A stretch of 63,167 nucleotides of DNA from Plantago elongata (GCA_036897095.1 JAYMSP010000260.1:1-63167); one strand, 5' to 3'; positions 46,118-57,894 are shown, numbered from the stretch's first letter. Program-made: numbers and translations. The notes: a model not told the origin generated them from the sequence alone.

Positions 46118-49100
46118 TCACTGCAACATCAGTTTTGTTCTCCACATGTCTCCAAGGACCTTTCTTGGGGCTGGATCATCAGGTCCTCTGTCACGTTGCC
46201 CTGATGTAAAATACAACATTCCATCCCAAAAACCAACTAGTGTGGTTTTGACGCGATAAGGAAGCTTTCCAAGGACTGACCATTTCTGTGATAGTTCACA
46301 TTAAAACGGACAAGATAGCATTAGAAGCGTATATAGTAAAATCACGGGAAATTGACATTTACTGGCTTACTGCCTATAAAATTCATTTGAGAAAAAATAT
46401 TTACTGCAAATTAAAAGTACAGATCCAAACAATTAATACAGTGCATTTATACACTTTATGGTAGAACTATTTTCAGCAGCTTGAACAATACCTGTGTGTC
46501 AAACTGAAACTGGAATATTTCTCCAACTAATATCATCTTTTTAGTTTCAGGATGCTTTTCTGTCGTACCCCCAACAATCACGACAGAACGATTAACAATG
46601 TGCCAAGCAAACTCGATATGAGAATCTGGTTTTGGCATTGAAGGCAACACTTTCCACTTCATGTCATCATCTAGCATGTATACATCACCATAGACAATCT
46701 ACAGTACAACATTCAAAATCAGGTGGTTGGGTTAACACATTGATCATCCATACTCTATTAACATTAACTGGTGTAGTATTTAAAATTAGTATATCACACA
46801 TTTGATCCTTTATTCTTTATCGCAAGTCCAGATTATGCTTAGTTGCAACTTGAAACCCTTGTTCTATTTGAAAATCATGCATTCGCTGAATTTTTCACTA
46901 GAATTGATTGACTATTTTGTCCTGTTAGCCACTTGAAGCTTCAGTTTGTTACTTTGTTCTATAATGACCATGAGCTCAACTGCTTACTTTTTTCTCATAG
47001 AGCAGGAAATAAATTTACCTCATTCCGGCGAGAGCACTTGAAAATTGGAGATCCAGGTTTGGCCATGAAATCACCTTCTTGACCACCCATAACATACAAA
47101 TGGTCCTCAAACACAACACAAGCCCTGCATGTAACGAAATGAAGCAACTTTTCAGAGACTAGTTCTACCAGCAAACTCAACAAACTGAGAGTATAAAGCA
47201 ACACACATACTAACAATATTCATAAAAAATTATACTCCCTATATCCCGCCTGAAACAGCCCTTTCGCTACTGCCAGAATCCTTTTCAAAAAATGATGAAA
47301 ATATACATTTGCTCCCACTAAATTTAGACTATTATGTACTCCCTTCGTCCCACGTCAGTTGTCCAGTTTTGCTAGTTTGAGCGTCCCATTCCAGTTGTCC
47401 GGTTTCATTTTTTTGCGATTTTAGGGAAGTTTATCTTAAATTTATAATTGTATTTAAATTCGGCATTGTATTTAAATTGTGAAATTTTGTATATTTGCAA
47501 ATTGTGTATTATTGTATATTAATTGTGCGGTCGAATCGTTTTGTATAGGACTCTCAGGACTTTCCGGACTCTCAGGAGAGTTTCTCTAATTTTATATTCA
47601 CTTAATCAATTGATAATTACAATTTTAACACAATCTAATCCTTTTTAAGACAAACCCAATACATTAGGATACCATATAGTAGAATAGAAAAAAGTCAGGC
47701 ATATTGTTCCTATCTCCACTGGTCATCTTCTCTGGTGACAAATCTGTCTCCACCAGTCATTTTCCGATAACAATTTGCAAAACAACCAAACACAAACCAA
47801 ACCCACTTGCAATCTTCCTTTCTGATCTATCACTTCCGGAAGACAACGGAATACTCAGATCTTCGAACAGAAATTAAAACTCAAACTCCAGTCTCCAGAC
47901 GACCGAACTCAACCAGCCCCGATCTCTTAATGGACGGAAACTCAAACTCCAAACTATGAAAGAGCTGACTTACCCTCTTCAAAGAATAAGCCATTGAAGC
48001 CACTATCCAATCTATGAAAGAGCAACTCCAACCGGTGAAGCCATTGAATAAAGCTATCAATGAAGGAGAAGAAGCCAACTGTAAAAGGGGGCTAAGGGTT
48101 CTTTCTGTTTTTTTTGGAAACAATAGAGGTGTTCCTATTTTATCAAATTGGAGGTGTTTTTCTCTTCATTACATTGTTAGATTCTTTTACCAGATTATAG
48201 GTTTGATCTCCTCTACTCATTCTTTAGAGGAATCCTTTGTTCATTTTGTTAAGAAGCGGAAGTGTAGACTGTAGATAATTGATTTCTGCTTTCTATTCTC
48301 TGTCTTTCTTGATTAGTTTTAACTGGACTAATTAATCAAGTTAATTACTCCCACAGCCAATATTATGTATTGATAATATTGATCTCCTTATTTCGCGTGT
48401 CAAAAGGTCAAGTGGACAACTGGCATGGGGCGGAGGGGAGTATTACATTATCCATTCTTCTCAATAAAGAAACAAAAACCAAATGTTTCGGAGTTGTTAT
48501 CATTTTTCCAAAATAATTTTGGCAGGTGCAAATATGCAGCTTCAAGCGGAAAGGAAGCAGTATATGAGACGATTTTTATCATCTTTGCTGCGATGTATTG
48601 GATGTGAATTTTAAGGATTCTTCAAAACCAAGCTATAAAAAAATCCTAAAACACAAATCAGAAGCCAAGATGGCTTGCCATAATTAAACAAAATAGTTGG
48701 TACCGGAGAGAGAAAGAGCTTGCAGTGCTTATGTAATAAATTCACCCAAGCCGTGGGCAGCACATTTTTAAAGGAACCACATCAATTATTAAGTACTGTG
48801 ACAGCTACATCTCAAAAAAAACAGTGGGTGGTGAGAGCTACTACGAGGTAGAGGCAGATGAGAAGAGAACTCAGAACTGTGAGAAAGAATAGAATATGTA
48901 GCAGGAGCCTAACTGTGCCAATCTGTTGTCAATATTATAAATCACCAGTTGACAACCACCGTAATTTGAAAACTTTTCCTTTGATTGGATATACTAAGTT
49001 TATAGTGTGGGGATGATTAAAAGCCAACGTACAGCCATTCAGCTTTCTGAAAAAAAAGATTTTTGTAGTGTGTTGACCGGGAGCATGTGTGCCGACTGCA

Positions 49101-52100
49101 AAGCAATATTTTTTTAGAGAAAAACTTGCATGGTAACTATGTACTCAAAACCTAACATGCACGATTACAATCATCCTGGTCTGGCCCCAGCTCCCGTACC
49201 AAAAATGTATACAAATAAACGAAGTGTCAGCTCATAAGAACAGAGCACTTTTTTATCACAATATCATACATTAACTTCACTTTGAGCAAGAGAGTCAAAG
49301 GAAACAGTCGCCATGTCTTAAAGGGTCTGAAAGAGATGAGTTCGATTTTATAAACTTGAGCAGGATCCAGCACGGGGTTAAAAGAATATAGGAATTTCAT
49401 ATCGTGTTAACTGTTAATTCTTGATTATTCCACTTCCTGGCATACTCAGGTGTAGAATAGAATTTTAAAGTAACTTTCATTATTTTAGATTAGCACAGCA
49501 TTAGGAAACCAAGATATTATAGATCCGTCCCCAACTCGAATCAAGTAGGATAGATGGAAAAACTAATGAGATAAAATAAAAAAATTAAAGAAAAGAAAAC
49601 CTGTGAGGCCCACCACGGGGGATGGGAATTTCTGTTCGCCACTCATTTTCTAGAACTTTTCCATTTTTCACAGCAATGCTCCAATGCTCTAATGCTGGAG
49701 TGTGTCGGTTCTCTTTGCTGCCACCCATCACATGAAGCCGGCCTCTCCAAAGCTGAGTTGCAGGTGCATATCTAAAGGAAAGTGTTGGTATGTTTTAAGT
49801 GGCATGCAAGTGTAATAAAGTTCTTGCAGAGATTTAAAACACATATAGCAGTTACAATATAAATTAAACAGCTCTGTTGACACTTATTGGGGAGAAATTT
49901 TGCATCTTCTTTCAGAAATTTTTAAGAAAGATAATTTATGATGGGAAAGTTTCAGTAAGGTGCCAGAAATTACACATATAGCTGATATAAACTGGAAGTG
50001 TCAGCATATCAACTAAATATGAGCTCCTTTAGCATTACAAGGCCATCTACAACAGCCTATCCGGCATTGGTACTGTTCACATTTCCACAATCGCTCAACT
50101 GGGTCTAGTTAAAAGAAAGAAAGAAAAGAAAAGGAAGAGAGCAATTTAGTTGCACGGTATTGTTTTAAAAAAAGTGAAGGTGTCTGTTCGATGAATGTAC
50201 ATGAGCAACAGGAATTATTTACACATATCATGCAGAAGTCAATTCGTCAAAGGTTGGTGACTGGTTGAAGCATGCATACCCAGTACCACACTGACTACAA
50301 TGAAGCAACTATGGGGCCAGTCACCACGCACAACAACACTTGGGCAAGATCAAATTTCTTTTGTGTTCTGGGTAGGTCCACAAACCATGCTGATTTGTAT
50401 CCCACCTCTGCTCTTTTAGATTCAAACAGACCTCTCATGCAACAGCTTTGGAAGAGAAAGAAAGGATACATAATTGTTTGCTTCATACTCAAACATGAAC
50501 ATCAAGCGTCCATGGAATCAATAAAGCAAAACCAAAAGACAACCATCACGGAGGGCTCAATAAGAAGCTAAATTTGATATAGTATACTAACATAAAGTCG
50601 CAAACCCACCCAATATAAAAGGCATGTTAGTGGTAATAACTAATCAACAAATAAAACGCAGGACTGCTGGCTAGTGAGCATACTTAATTGCAAGAGTTCA
50701 TACCTGGGGACTGGTAAAGGTGGCATGTTCTCCCATTGCTTTGTCTCTGTATCGAGGACAAACGTCTGTGCTGTGGGACCTCTACATTGAGGTCCATATT
50801 GCCCAGTAACTACATAAATGTATCTTCCATCTGTTACCATGCCTAAATGTGAATGTGCCATTTCTTTTGGCATGTCAAACCTTCCTCCCCAGGTGTTATC
50901 CGTGAAATTGTAAATATCGACATGAGAATGCACCTTAAACAAGAACAAACTATCAAACCCCTGTAAGATTTTTGCAAAGGTTGGTGCAAACCAAGAATAG
51001 AACAATAGAAGCATACAAAAGAATGTATAATGACCTTATGTCCGAGAAAGTTAGTTAACATGAATCTCAAGTTTGATGTGTGATTTTTACACTAATCTAA
51101 TCTAAAATAGAGTTTCATCTTTCATGTTCACCAATTAAATCCTATGCATAACAAGTGGATCTATGGTTTCTATCTGGACATCTCAATTTAATAATCAACC
51201 ATTTCAAAATTTACGATTAATAAGCCTAGTCCACATGAGTAAACAAGTATTTAACTGCACTGTTCAATAAGATGTCCACAATATTTATGCAATCCTTCCT
51301 AATCCCACAGGGGCACAGACTGATCAGATAGTTTCCCAAGTATTACAGACGGATGCATAGAGTGCATTTTTGACATTCTTCACACACCAATACAAAACGA
51401 AAGACGGGGAAACCGAGCAAGCAATACCAGGCAAGCATAAACAACACAAGCATTTTATTTTTTTTTGAAACGCCTAAAGGATGACTCGAACCCCGCCCTA
51501 TTGGTTGGAGGTGAAGCGTCTTACCAACTGAGTTGCGCTTCGTTGTCACAACACAAGCATCATTAGTATATAAGAACAGATCAAAATTCTCACATAGTCA
51601 ATGGTGCCGTATCCAGCAAACACATAAAGAAGGTTCTTGACTTGTATAGCTGCACCATCAAGACGAGGTACTGGTGCAGTTGCCATCTTATCCCATTTTA
51701 ACTCAGGAGCCGGCAAATCAGCAAATGTTGCTGATAACAATCTCACTGGTGCAGCATTCTTCTTAGTTTTCTCAGATGTCTTCTATGAAGGAAGAAGAAA
51801 GCAGACAAGTTTAAGTTTGTTGATAAGCCAATTCAGCCGCATATGTCATACAAAATACACAAAAACCAGATTCGACTAGATGACTACTACATTGTTATGA
51901 TTTATATATGTTAAAACATAGTAGTACTTATTATAATTCTCCATTAACTAACTTGGTATTCCATGCATAGGCATAAAAGTCAATGTCATCAATCACTCGG
52001 ACAGTAGCCATTACATGGGCGAATCTGTAAATATCTAGGTCCCATTACTCTTAACAGCATAGTACGTTACATTCTACTATTTCATCTCCTAGTCATACAT

Positions 52101-52968
52101 TATGCACATTCATTGTCATCCATCAGTCGGATAAAGCATCACATTGGCCACAAAAGCCACCAAATTTGTAAGATCTTCAACAGGCATTTGATCTAAACAG
52201 TTTATGTACATCTGTAATCATCTCTAGAATCCAAATTCCCACTATTCTGATTATACATCTCCCTCCAATTAACTAACTTAAATGTATATCCGCATAAAAC
52301 TCAACTTGTTAAATCACCGGTTTTAGAAGCATTACATTGGCCATAAAAACACCTAAGAATTTACTTGTGCATCAGGCATTGATCTGAAAAGCTAAGCTGC
52401 ATCTGTAATTCCCTCAAAAAATGAAAACCCCCATAAATTTAACAGGACATCTCCAATACATTTTAGTAACTCAGCCTACTTCCTCTACATTGGCATAAAA
52501 CTAATGCTATCGATCACTCAAATAAAAAGCACAGGAGCGATCAAAAATGCACAAAAGCCAGGCACTGATCAAAATTGTAACAATACATGTACTAATTCGC
52601 CTTATTTCGGATAAAAAGCAGCATTATATACATTGAACTCCTTGAGCAGGCATTATTATTATTGATTGATCAAAGTAAATTAGTAGTAAACCATAAGAAA
52701 TTGTATTGTATAAAAAAATAAACATTGATTTGATTTGAATCGATATAAAGAGAGTGGCATTAGAATTAATTATTCGAGAGTGAGTAGTGACCTTATGATC
52801 GGAGTTAGTGAGCGGAAGGATGATATCGGAGTTGTGAAACCAAGTGGGAGTGGAAGAAGAGGAAGAAGCCCAAAGCAGATCTACGATGAGGAAAGCCCCT
52901 AAAAGGCCAACGAGTACCAAAGCGAACTTGGTCGTTTTGTGCTTTCCACCTGCTACTGCTCTCACCAT
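46118..52968 (-). CDS. Membrane-anchored kelch-repeat protein, 7 exons, 415 aa
   Basis: Exons on the minus strand: 52968-52792, 51782-51594, 50933-50704, 49771-49601, 47124-47019, 46698-46492 and 46285-46118. All introns are GT-AG and phases join to 415 codons plus stop. Residues 14-34 are a hydrophobic segment after a basic start (MVRAVAGGKHK), a signal-anchor for the secretory pathway. Six kelch motifs follow, each with a hydrophobic strand and Gly-Gly or similar: YVFAGYG, YIYVVTGQYG, LHVMGGS, LYVMGGQEG, VVIVGGT and LYFTSGQ, giving a beta-propeller. From memory it resembles Arabidopsis At1g51540/At3g27220. A role is not known; luminal carbohydrate or protein binding is an inference. No F-box is present. 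The GA/CT-rich leader precedes the ATG. Confidence 0.94.
47228..47290 (+). repeat. Stowaway-like end fragment in intron 4 of the kelch gene
   Basis: TATACTCCCTATATCCCGCC resembles the terminal consensus of Stowaway MITEs. No matching inverted end was found, so it is a solo or degraded terminus. Confidence 0.4.
47337..48442. mobile_element. Stowaway-like element (1.1 kb) in intron 4 of the kelch gene
   Basis: The left end TACTCCCTTCGTCCCACGTC and the inverted right end TACTCCCCTCCGCCCCATGC pair over about 35 bp, continuing with CAGTTGTCCA in both. The ends carry the TA of the target. It is long for Stowaway and may contain another insertion: 47450-47600 is shared with 33424-33530. Open frames inside show no transposase motif. 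Confidence 0.7.
51454..51547 (-). mobile_element. tRNA-derived SINE copy 3, in intron 2 of the kelch gene
   Basis: The same ~90 bp element in the gene's own orientation: GACAACGAAGCGCAACTCAG, then GGTTCGAGTCA and an A-rich tail. A perfect 13 bp target duplication ACAACACAAGCAT lies at 51441-51453 and 51548-51560. It sits 33 bases inside the intron from the 5' splice site of exon 2 (51594). Confidence 0.93.
51965..52560 (-). repeat. Degenerate repeats in intron 1 of the kelch gene
   Basis: Similar segments recur: a 'GGCATAAAA...CAATGTCATC...ATCACTCGG' type segment followed by CATTACATGGGC, CATCACATTGGCC and CATTACATTGGCC versions near 52008, 52136 and 52329, with a weaker copy near 52525. Spacing is about 130 to 195 bases, suggesting an old tandem amplification of roughly 190 bp. 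Confidence 0.5.
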
Positions 52969-53098
52969 CTCATCTCACTCTACGTCTCTCTCTATTTACC
53001 CAAATTGCTATTGCTTGTTGAGTGAGACACGAAATTGGGAGAGAGACTGTTCAGTTCACTAATGGCGGTTTTCGACCTCCTTTTCCGTCTAAATTAAC

Positions 53099-53452
53099 AT
53101 TGTGTAGTAAGTGTGCTTTTTTATCTACCATATGCTAAAAGTTGATTATACTTGATTTTTGATTTTAAGTAAACATTATTAATATTTAATATATTATAAA
53201 ATATAGCTTAAAATTATAAAATAAAAAGTTATAGTATTTGTAAAATTCACTTAATTAGTTATTTTTAATTAAAAAAAATACTACTTGCTTAAAGCAGTTA
53301 GAAGCAGCTATTAGATTGTTTCTCTGCTTTTGACAATTATATGTATTTTTCCAGAGAAGTTGTAGCAGAAGTCGTGATTTAATACACTAAAAACTGCTTT
53401 TACTACTTTAAAATCACAAAAGCATTTTTTTTAAGCATTTGCAAACACAACA
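53099..53452. mobile_element. Possible hAT-type MITE upstream of the kelch gene
   Basis: The left end near 53099 (TTGTGTAGTAAGTGTGCTTTTTT) and the inverted right end (TTGTGTTTGCAAATGCTTAAAAA) are loosely complementary. The inner AAAAGC and GCTTTT motifs are inverted about the centre, as in many plant hAT MITEs. It lies about 130 bp before the ATG. Pairing is imperfect. Confidence 0.35.
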
Positions 53453-53475
53453 TAAGATTGTTCTCTTCAACTGGA

Positions 53476-53585
53476 AATCAATTCAGTTCACTCCAGTTCA
53501 GTTCAGTTCAGCTCGGTTTAGTTATAATTTATATCTTACTCCAGTTCAGTTCAATCCAGTTCAGTCCAGTAAATTTCAGTTCAAG
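53476..53585 (+). repeat. (CAGTT)n-like repeat
   Basis: Two runs of CCAGTTCAGTTCAGTT-type pentanucleotides at about 53483-53520 and 53540-53582 are separated by about 20 bases. The open frame across it is repeat-driven. Confidence 0.8.
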
Positions 53586-53849
53586 AGAAAACATCCTAAT
53601 AATTCCAAGCTGAGACACAGATTCAATTTTTCGAAATTGATAATATATGTATGGAGATTTATTGGAGACTCATTAATTGTAACTAGAACTGACACGTGAT
53701 AACTTTTAGTTTTAGTTTTATATACGATATATTGTAAGAAAAAATATAAATTGATTAAAAGTAGTTTAAAAAGTAACAATAATATACAATGTAAAATTAA
53801 CAATGTATCAATCAATACGAAAAATAAAAGTAAAACTTATAGGTTAAAT

Positions 53850-54625
53850 AACATATCTTTATAAACCACATTGGTTGTAGTATCGGTGGTTTTCCTTCTT
53901 CATCTAAGATCAACACCTTCAAACCCTTTTTGCTCGTGACTCGAAAGCAACATACAACTGACTGTGGCTGAATAGTGGTGTTGGGAGTTAAAGACCTACA
54001 CGGAACAGTGATTGTCCTTGTAATTTTTTTATAGTCATAGCATAACAAACAGAGATGGAAAACTGTCTCCTTAATTGGAAACACGATGGAGAATTTAGTA
54101 ACTTCGGACGGAGTCAAAATCAAACGTGCTATAAGAACCTTTTGGCATGCATTATTTCCAGATATCATCTTGACCTAAATGACTTGTTTTCCAATTTCAC
54201 TCACAATCAGACGTGTACCATTACATAGTCCTAAAACTTTGGTCTACATTCCTCAATAGCATAACAGGACATCCAACTTTCAAATGGATCAAATGATTGA
54301 AAATACATGACGTCCTGATGGTATTTAGAAATTCAGTCGAATAAATATCCTCACCGTTCACAACGTCATCCTCATCTGGACATATATCAAAACTGAGAAA
54401 CTCGTGGGCATCACCAGGTAAAAGAGACATGACGTAGTTATTTCTCATGTACGATGTCATTAGTGGGAGCGAATATAGCTCTGTCCTGGAAGTATGCACC
54501 ATCACCAATATGATCAATTGTTCACCATTGCAGCAATGGAATCGGATGCATCACCAATTAGTATATCCTCGGGCAACTTAAACTCGATCTCACCATCATT
54601 TTTCTCTCCAACATTACCATCTCTT
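53850..54625 (-). pseudogene. Helitron PIF1-like helicase, C-terminal part
   Basis: The minus strand reads DGEIEFKLPEDILIGD, YFQDRAIFAPTNDIVHE, DEDDVVNGEDIYSTEFLN, HLKVGCPVMLLRNVDQS and RVTSKKGLKVLILDEEGKP, the tail of Helitron Rep/Hel helicases as I know them. Frameshifts lie near 54440 and 54220, and the SQGQ-like segment is lost. The 5' continuation is at 56640-56860, beyond a SINE and a solo LTR. Helitrons use the helicase in rolling-circle transposition. Confidence 0.85.
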
Positions 54626-54631
54626 ACATTT

Positions 54632-54690
54632 CAACCAATAGGTCGGGGTTCGAGTCACCCTTTAGTCGTTTCAAAAAAAAAAAAAAAAAG
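54632..54690 (+). mobile_element. tRNA-derived SINE copy 4, 5' truncated
   Basis: Only the 3' part is present: CAACCAATAGGTCGGGGTT, then CGAGTCACCC, GTTTC and a pure A-run of 17. It is on the plus strand, opposite to the helicase it lies next to. The long uninterrupted A-run suggests it is the youngest copy. No target duplication was found. Confidence 0.85.
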
Positions 54691-54801
54691 AGCAATTACT
54701 TAGCGAAATTCTTAATGGTTTCAACTTCCTCAATAGATCCCCCTGCATGTAACTTGTAAGGTAAGAATGAGTGAATGGTTAGATAGAATGAAATAACAAT
54801 A

Positions 54802-56624
54802 TGTAAGTCACGCCCCAAAACCAATTCACTTTGGCGCAATCGGTCGTCTACCGTGAGATGGGCTCACGCTAAGACGAAGCCTAACTTTAATCCTCAAAAT
54901 ACCATAATATTTCAGAGTGGTATATACAGAGCATCTAAAATCCTTTAAAGTAATTACAATAATTACAAATCTCCAGTACATAACAATCTCAGTAGTACAA
55001 ATTGTCTACAACACTACAATCCTCAAAGTACACAACTATTATTAAAAGTCTTCAAAAAATCCAACATTTTTCTACCGTCTCAACTCCAAAGAATCTCCAT
55101 CTGAAACACTTACTAAATATCTGAAAGGGGGTGTAAGGGTGAGCTCCTGGCACTTTTAACCGGATCAAGTACATATAAAAAGTATACACTCCATTTTATG
55201 TAAAATAACATAGTCGAAAATCATTTGCATAGCATGGAACATATGTCACATTTCACGTTTCACATATAGCTCGAATCATATATACACTACGGCCACACAA
55301 ACCGTGGTGGCACACATGCGGACTTTCACATAACGTATCCCCCAACACATGGGGGTCGCAATTACCCCATAACACATACGAGTCACACACATAACATAAG
55401 GGAGTACTTCAAAGCACGACAATCACCAACACATAGAGGTCACACACTTCATAGGCATATCGATGAGCATAACGTATGTACACATAATCCATGCTTTATC
55501 AAATTAATTTCACAAATAGTTTACACAAGGGAAAACATTTATGGGACATACATACTTGATCCTATTTTGAATAGACTATTATACCAAGTCCCATTACTTG
55601 ATATAATAACCAAAAGTAGTTTGTCAATCAAAAGCAATACATTAATACTTTATCATACAAAAAATAGAAGTAAAAGTGTCAAGAGTTCCCCTTACCTCGA
55701 ATGCGATACGAATCCAAACGTCATCGTAAACCTCAACTCATCCAAAGAACCAATCTCAAACTCTGTATAACATCTATTACTGTTTTATAGGTCGAAAAGG
55801 GCAAAAAGGTGATAAGGGTAAAACGGTAATTTATGGAGCTAGGAAAATAGGATAAAAATGGTGAAAGGTCATAATTATGATTCTGGAACGTTAGAGGCAA
55901 TATGGGCTGAAAATCTAGTCTTTGCTAGGTTCAAACCTGTGACCTCCTACCTCACCGTCACATGCCTCTGCCACTCAAACACAAACGAATCTTCGTTGCA
56001 TACTCTGTCAATTTTTTTAAGTAATCCTTTTACGCGATGATCAGATATAGTAATTGCAACACCAGTCTCCAATCCAACTCAAATTCTCAAATTAAGGTCC
56101 TTTAAAATTTTGAAGTCTTTCAATCAGGTCCGTGCGGGTCCAAAACTATCTAAATATCCTAAAATCAAACAAAACTCCTCCAAATCCAAGCCAATGTAAC
56201 ACAAATCCATTCCCTATCAATCTCTCCATTCAAATCGTCTAAGAAATAGTCCGAAACATCAACAAATTGATCCCAATCAAATTGAATTCGGCCTCCTTGC
56301 TTCTTCTCTCCAAGTCACGTTCTATAACCCCAACTCCACTTCGATTTTTGGTCTGCAATTGAGTGTTGTTGGTTGGTGATGGGCGGAGGTGCTGGTGGTT
56401 TAGAGAGTCAGAGAGAAAGCATGGTGAAGATGATGAATGGCTGCATGAGGAAAATTACAAGGGAAACCTAAATGGCTTTTAACATAAAGTGAACTTGGGC
56501 CTCACTCTGGTCCAACTCAGCCAATAACCATCGTAATTTCACTCAAGCCCAATTAATTTCTTGTCTCCAATTTAGACTAAATTTTACGGTCGAAAAATTT
56601 TATTTTTATTTTCCGGATTTTTAC
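54802..56624. mobile_element. Putative solo LTR (1.82 kb) inside the Helitron helicase
   Basis: It starts TGTAAGTCACGCCCC and ends GGATTTTTACA, with perfect 5 bp inverted ends TGTAA/TTACA. The interior segment AAAGGGGGTGTAAGGGTGAGCTCC near 55122-55145 looks like Ty3/gypsy LTRs of the Tekay/Del type. No paired LTR or internal coding is present. It separates helicase pieces that are collinear on either side, so it is an insertion. A convincing 5 bp target duplication is absent (CAATA versus ATGTA). Confidence 0.55.
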
Positions 56625-56639
56625 AATGTACATTAACAA

Positions 56640-56860
56640 ATATATATTAAGTATGTCAATTTAGTATGTAATATATTCACCTTTAATCGCATATTCTTCG
56701 TCAGCCTCAGTACTTCCCTGTGACTCCATATGGAGCTCGAAGATGACAATGATGCATCTAAACTATCATGCATGCTTCCTTTTCAGGACGACTAGTAATA
56801 TCTTTCTGAAATCACCACAAAAAAACAACAACCTTTCAACCAAAGGGAAAGCAAGAATAT
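56640..56860 (-). pseudogene. Helitron PIF1-like helicase, upstream part
   Basis: The minus strand reads FFCGDFRKILLVV (about 56835-56790), the conserved helicase block with Gly-Asp-Phe-Arg. After a stop and in another frame it gives SIWSHREVLRLTKNMRLK before a GT at about 56682. The order and strand match the C-terminal piece at 53850-54625. The solo LTR therefore lies in a helicase intron. Confidence 0.75.
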
Positions 56861-57021
56861 TGACTACAAATAGAAATAGAAGTCGAAAATATAGGTTATT
56901 CAAATCTATATAAACAAACTTGATCATTGTATCGGTCACCTCCACAACGACGAATATTATTGACCCCCCCTTCTCCCGGTCTGTTGATGAAGAAAGTAGA
57001 GAGAACGTAGGATATAGTTTC

Positions 57022-57140
57022 CCCACCTAGAGAGTATATGTCATATGTACCCCCCCCGGGTGGCCCAGGCACATGTCATGGAGATCAAGGAAGCACATAG
57101 AAGATCGTATAAGGTTTTCCCACCTAGAGAGTATAAGATA
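57022..57140 (+). repeat. Local ~96 bp duplication with poly-C
   Basis: CCCACCTAGAGAGTAT occurs at 57023 and 57119, each followed within 20 bases by a run of 8-12 C residues. A third C-run precedes at about 56960. It looks like a small tandem duplication with slippage-prone tracts. Confidence 0.6.
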
Positions 57141-57464
57141 TCCCCCCCCCCCCTTCTCCTCCGCGATCCAGTTCTGCTTTGCGATGGCAACGAAGCAGAT
57201 CTCAACATTTCTTTTTCCTTTGTGGCGGTGGTGTGGAGCTTTATGGGACTAAGAACAATGTTTATTCAGATTTTGATGGATTTAGGTCGTGAACATAATG
57301 TGGAGAAAAAAAGTTGCAGAACAGTGTAATATCTTAATATTTTGATCCAGGTTGTCGTTTCATGGAAGAGGTTAGGATTGAAGAGGTGAATAGACTATAT
57401 GGGGAACCAAGTACTTAGGAATCAAGTGATATAATATCTGTAAGGGAAATTTATTTATCTATCT
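57141..57464. other. Unassigned DNA
   Basis: Nothing recognisable. The 94-codon frame at 57045-57329 spans C-runs and has no motif. Confidence 0.4.
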
Positions 57465-57645
57465 TAGTGGATTCTAGGTCTGAGAAATGACGAGTGGATT
57501 AGTTGGAGTATTACGCCACCTCCAGATAACACTATAATTGTTGTGTTATTTACTTATTCGCAATTATTTATCATTCTGAGTAATTGCACACAGATTATTG
57601 TTAAGCATAAGCACTTATCTATCTAACGTCTTCTGCTCTATGAAA
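57465..57645 (+). repeat. Sirevirus LTR fragment, plus orientation
   Basis: Read on the plus strand this matches the reverse complement of 12540-12680 in LTR copy A, sharing GGATTAGTTGGAG, CCACCTCCAGATA and TTGTTGTGTTATTTACTTATTC. It is therefore a piece of the same LTR family in the opposite orientation to the main element. About 180 bp are alignable; the ends are lost. Confidence 0.7.
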
Positions 57646-57894
57646 TTAAGTATCAGCTTTGTGATGTTTGTTGTCACCATCCCATTTTAAGTCTTGTGCG
57701 ATTACCTTTATTTACTAGACACTTCCAAAAGCGTGACTTCGGTTGTACTTTTATCCTTGTGAATGATTGCTAGGGTAAGTCGAAATTTTATTTCTTTTGA
57801 AACGGAAGATTGTGATCTTTGCTGAGCTACTTTTCCAGATCGACTAGTTTGAAACGAAAGATTGGTAGATACATGCAAGTTGTATTTTGGAGGA

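Noticed and set aside
47881..48123. Small ORF inside the kelch intron
   Set aside because: It lies within a Stowaway-like element, has no known motif, and is overlapped by an equally open frame on the other strand.
55140..55480. Tandem CACATA/ACACAT-rich stretch as a separate satellite
   Set aside because: The units are irregular and lie inside the presumed solo LTR, where such composition is common.
54797..56629. ATGTA as the target duplication of the solo LTR
   Set aside because: ATGTA occurs at both ends, but on the left it overlaps the TGTAA terminus of the LTR itself, so it cannot be used as independent flanking evidence.
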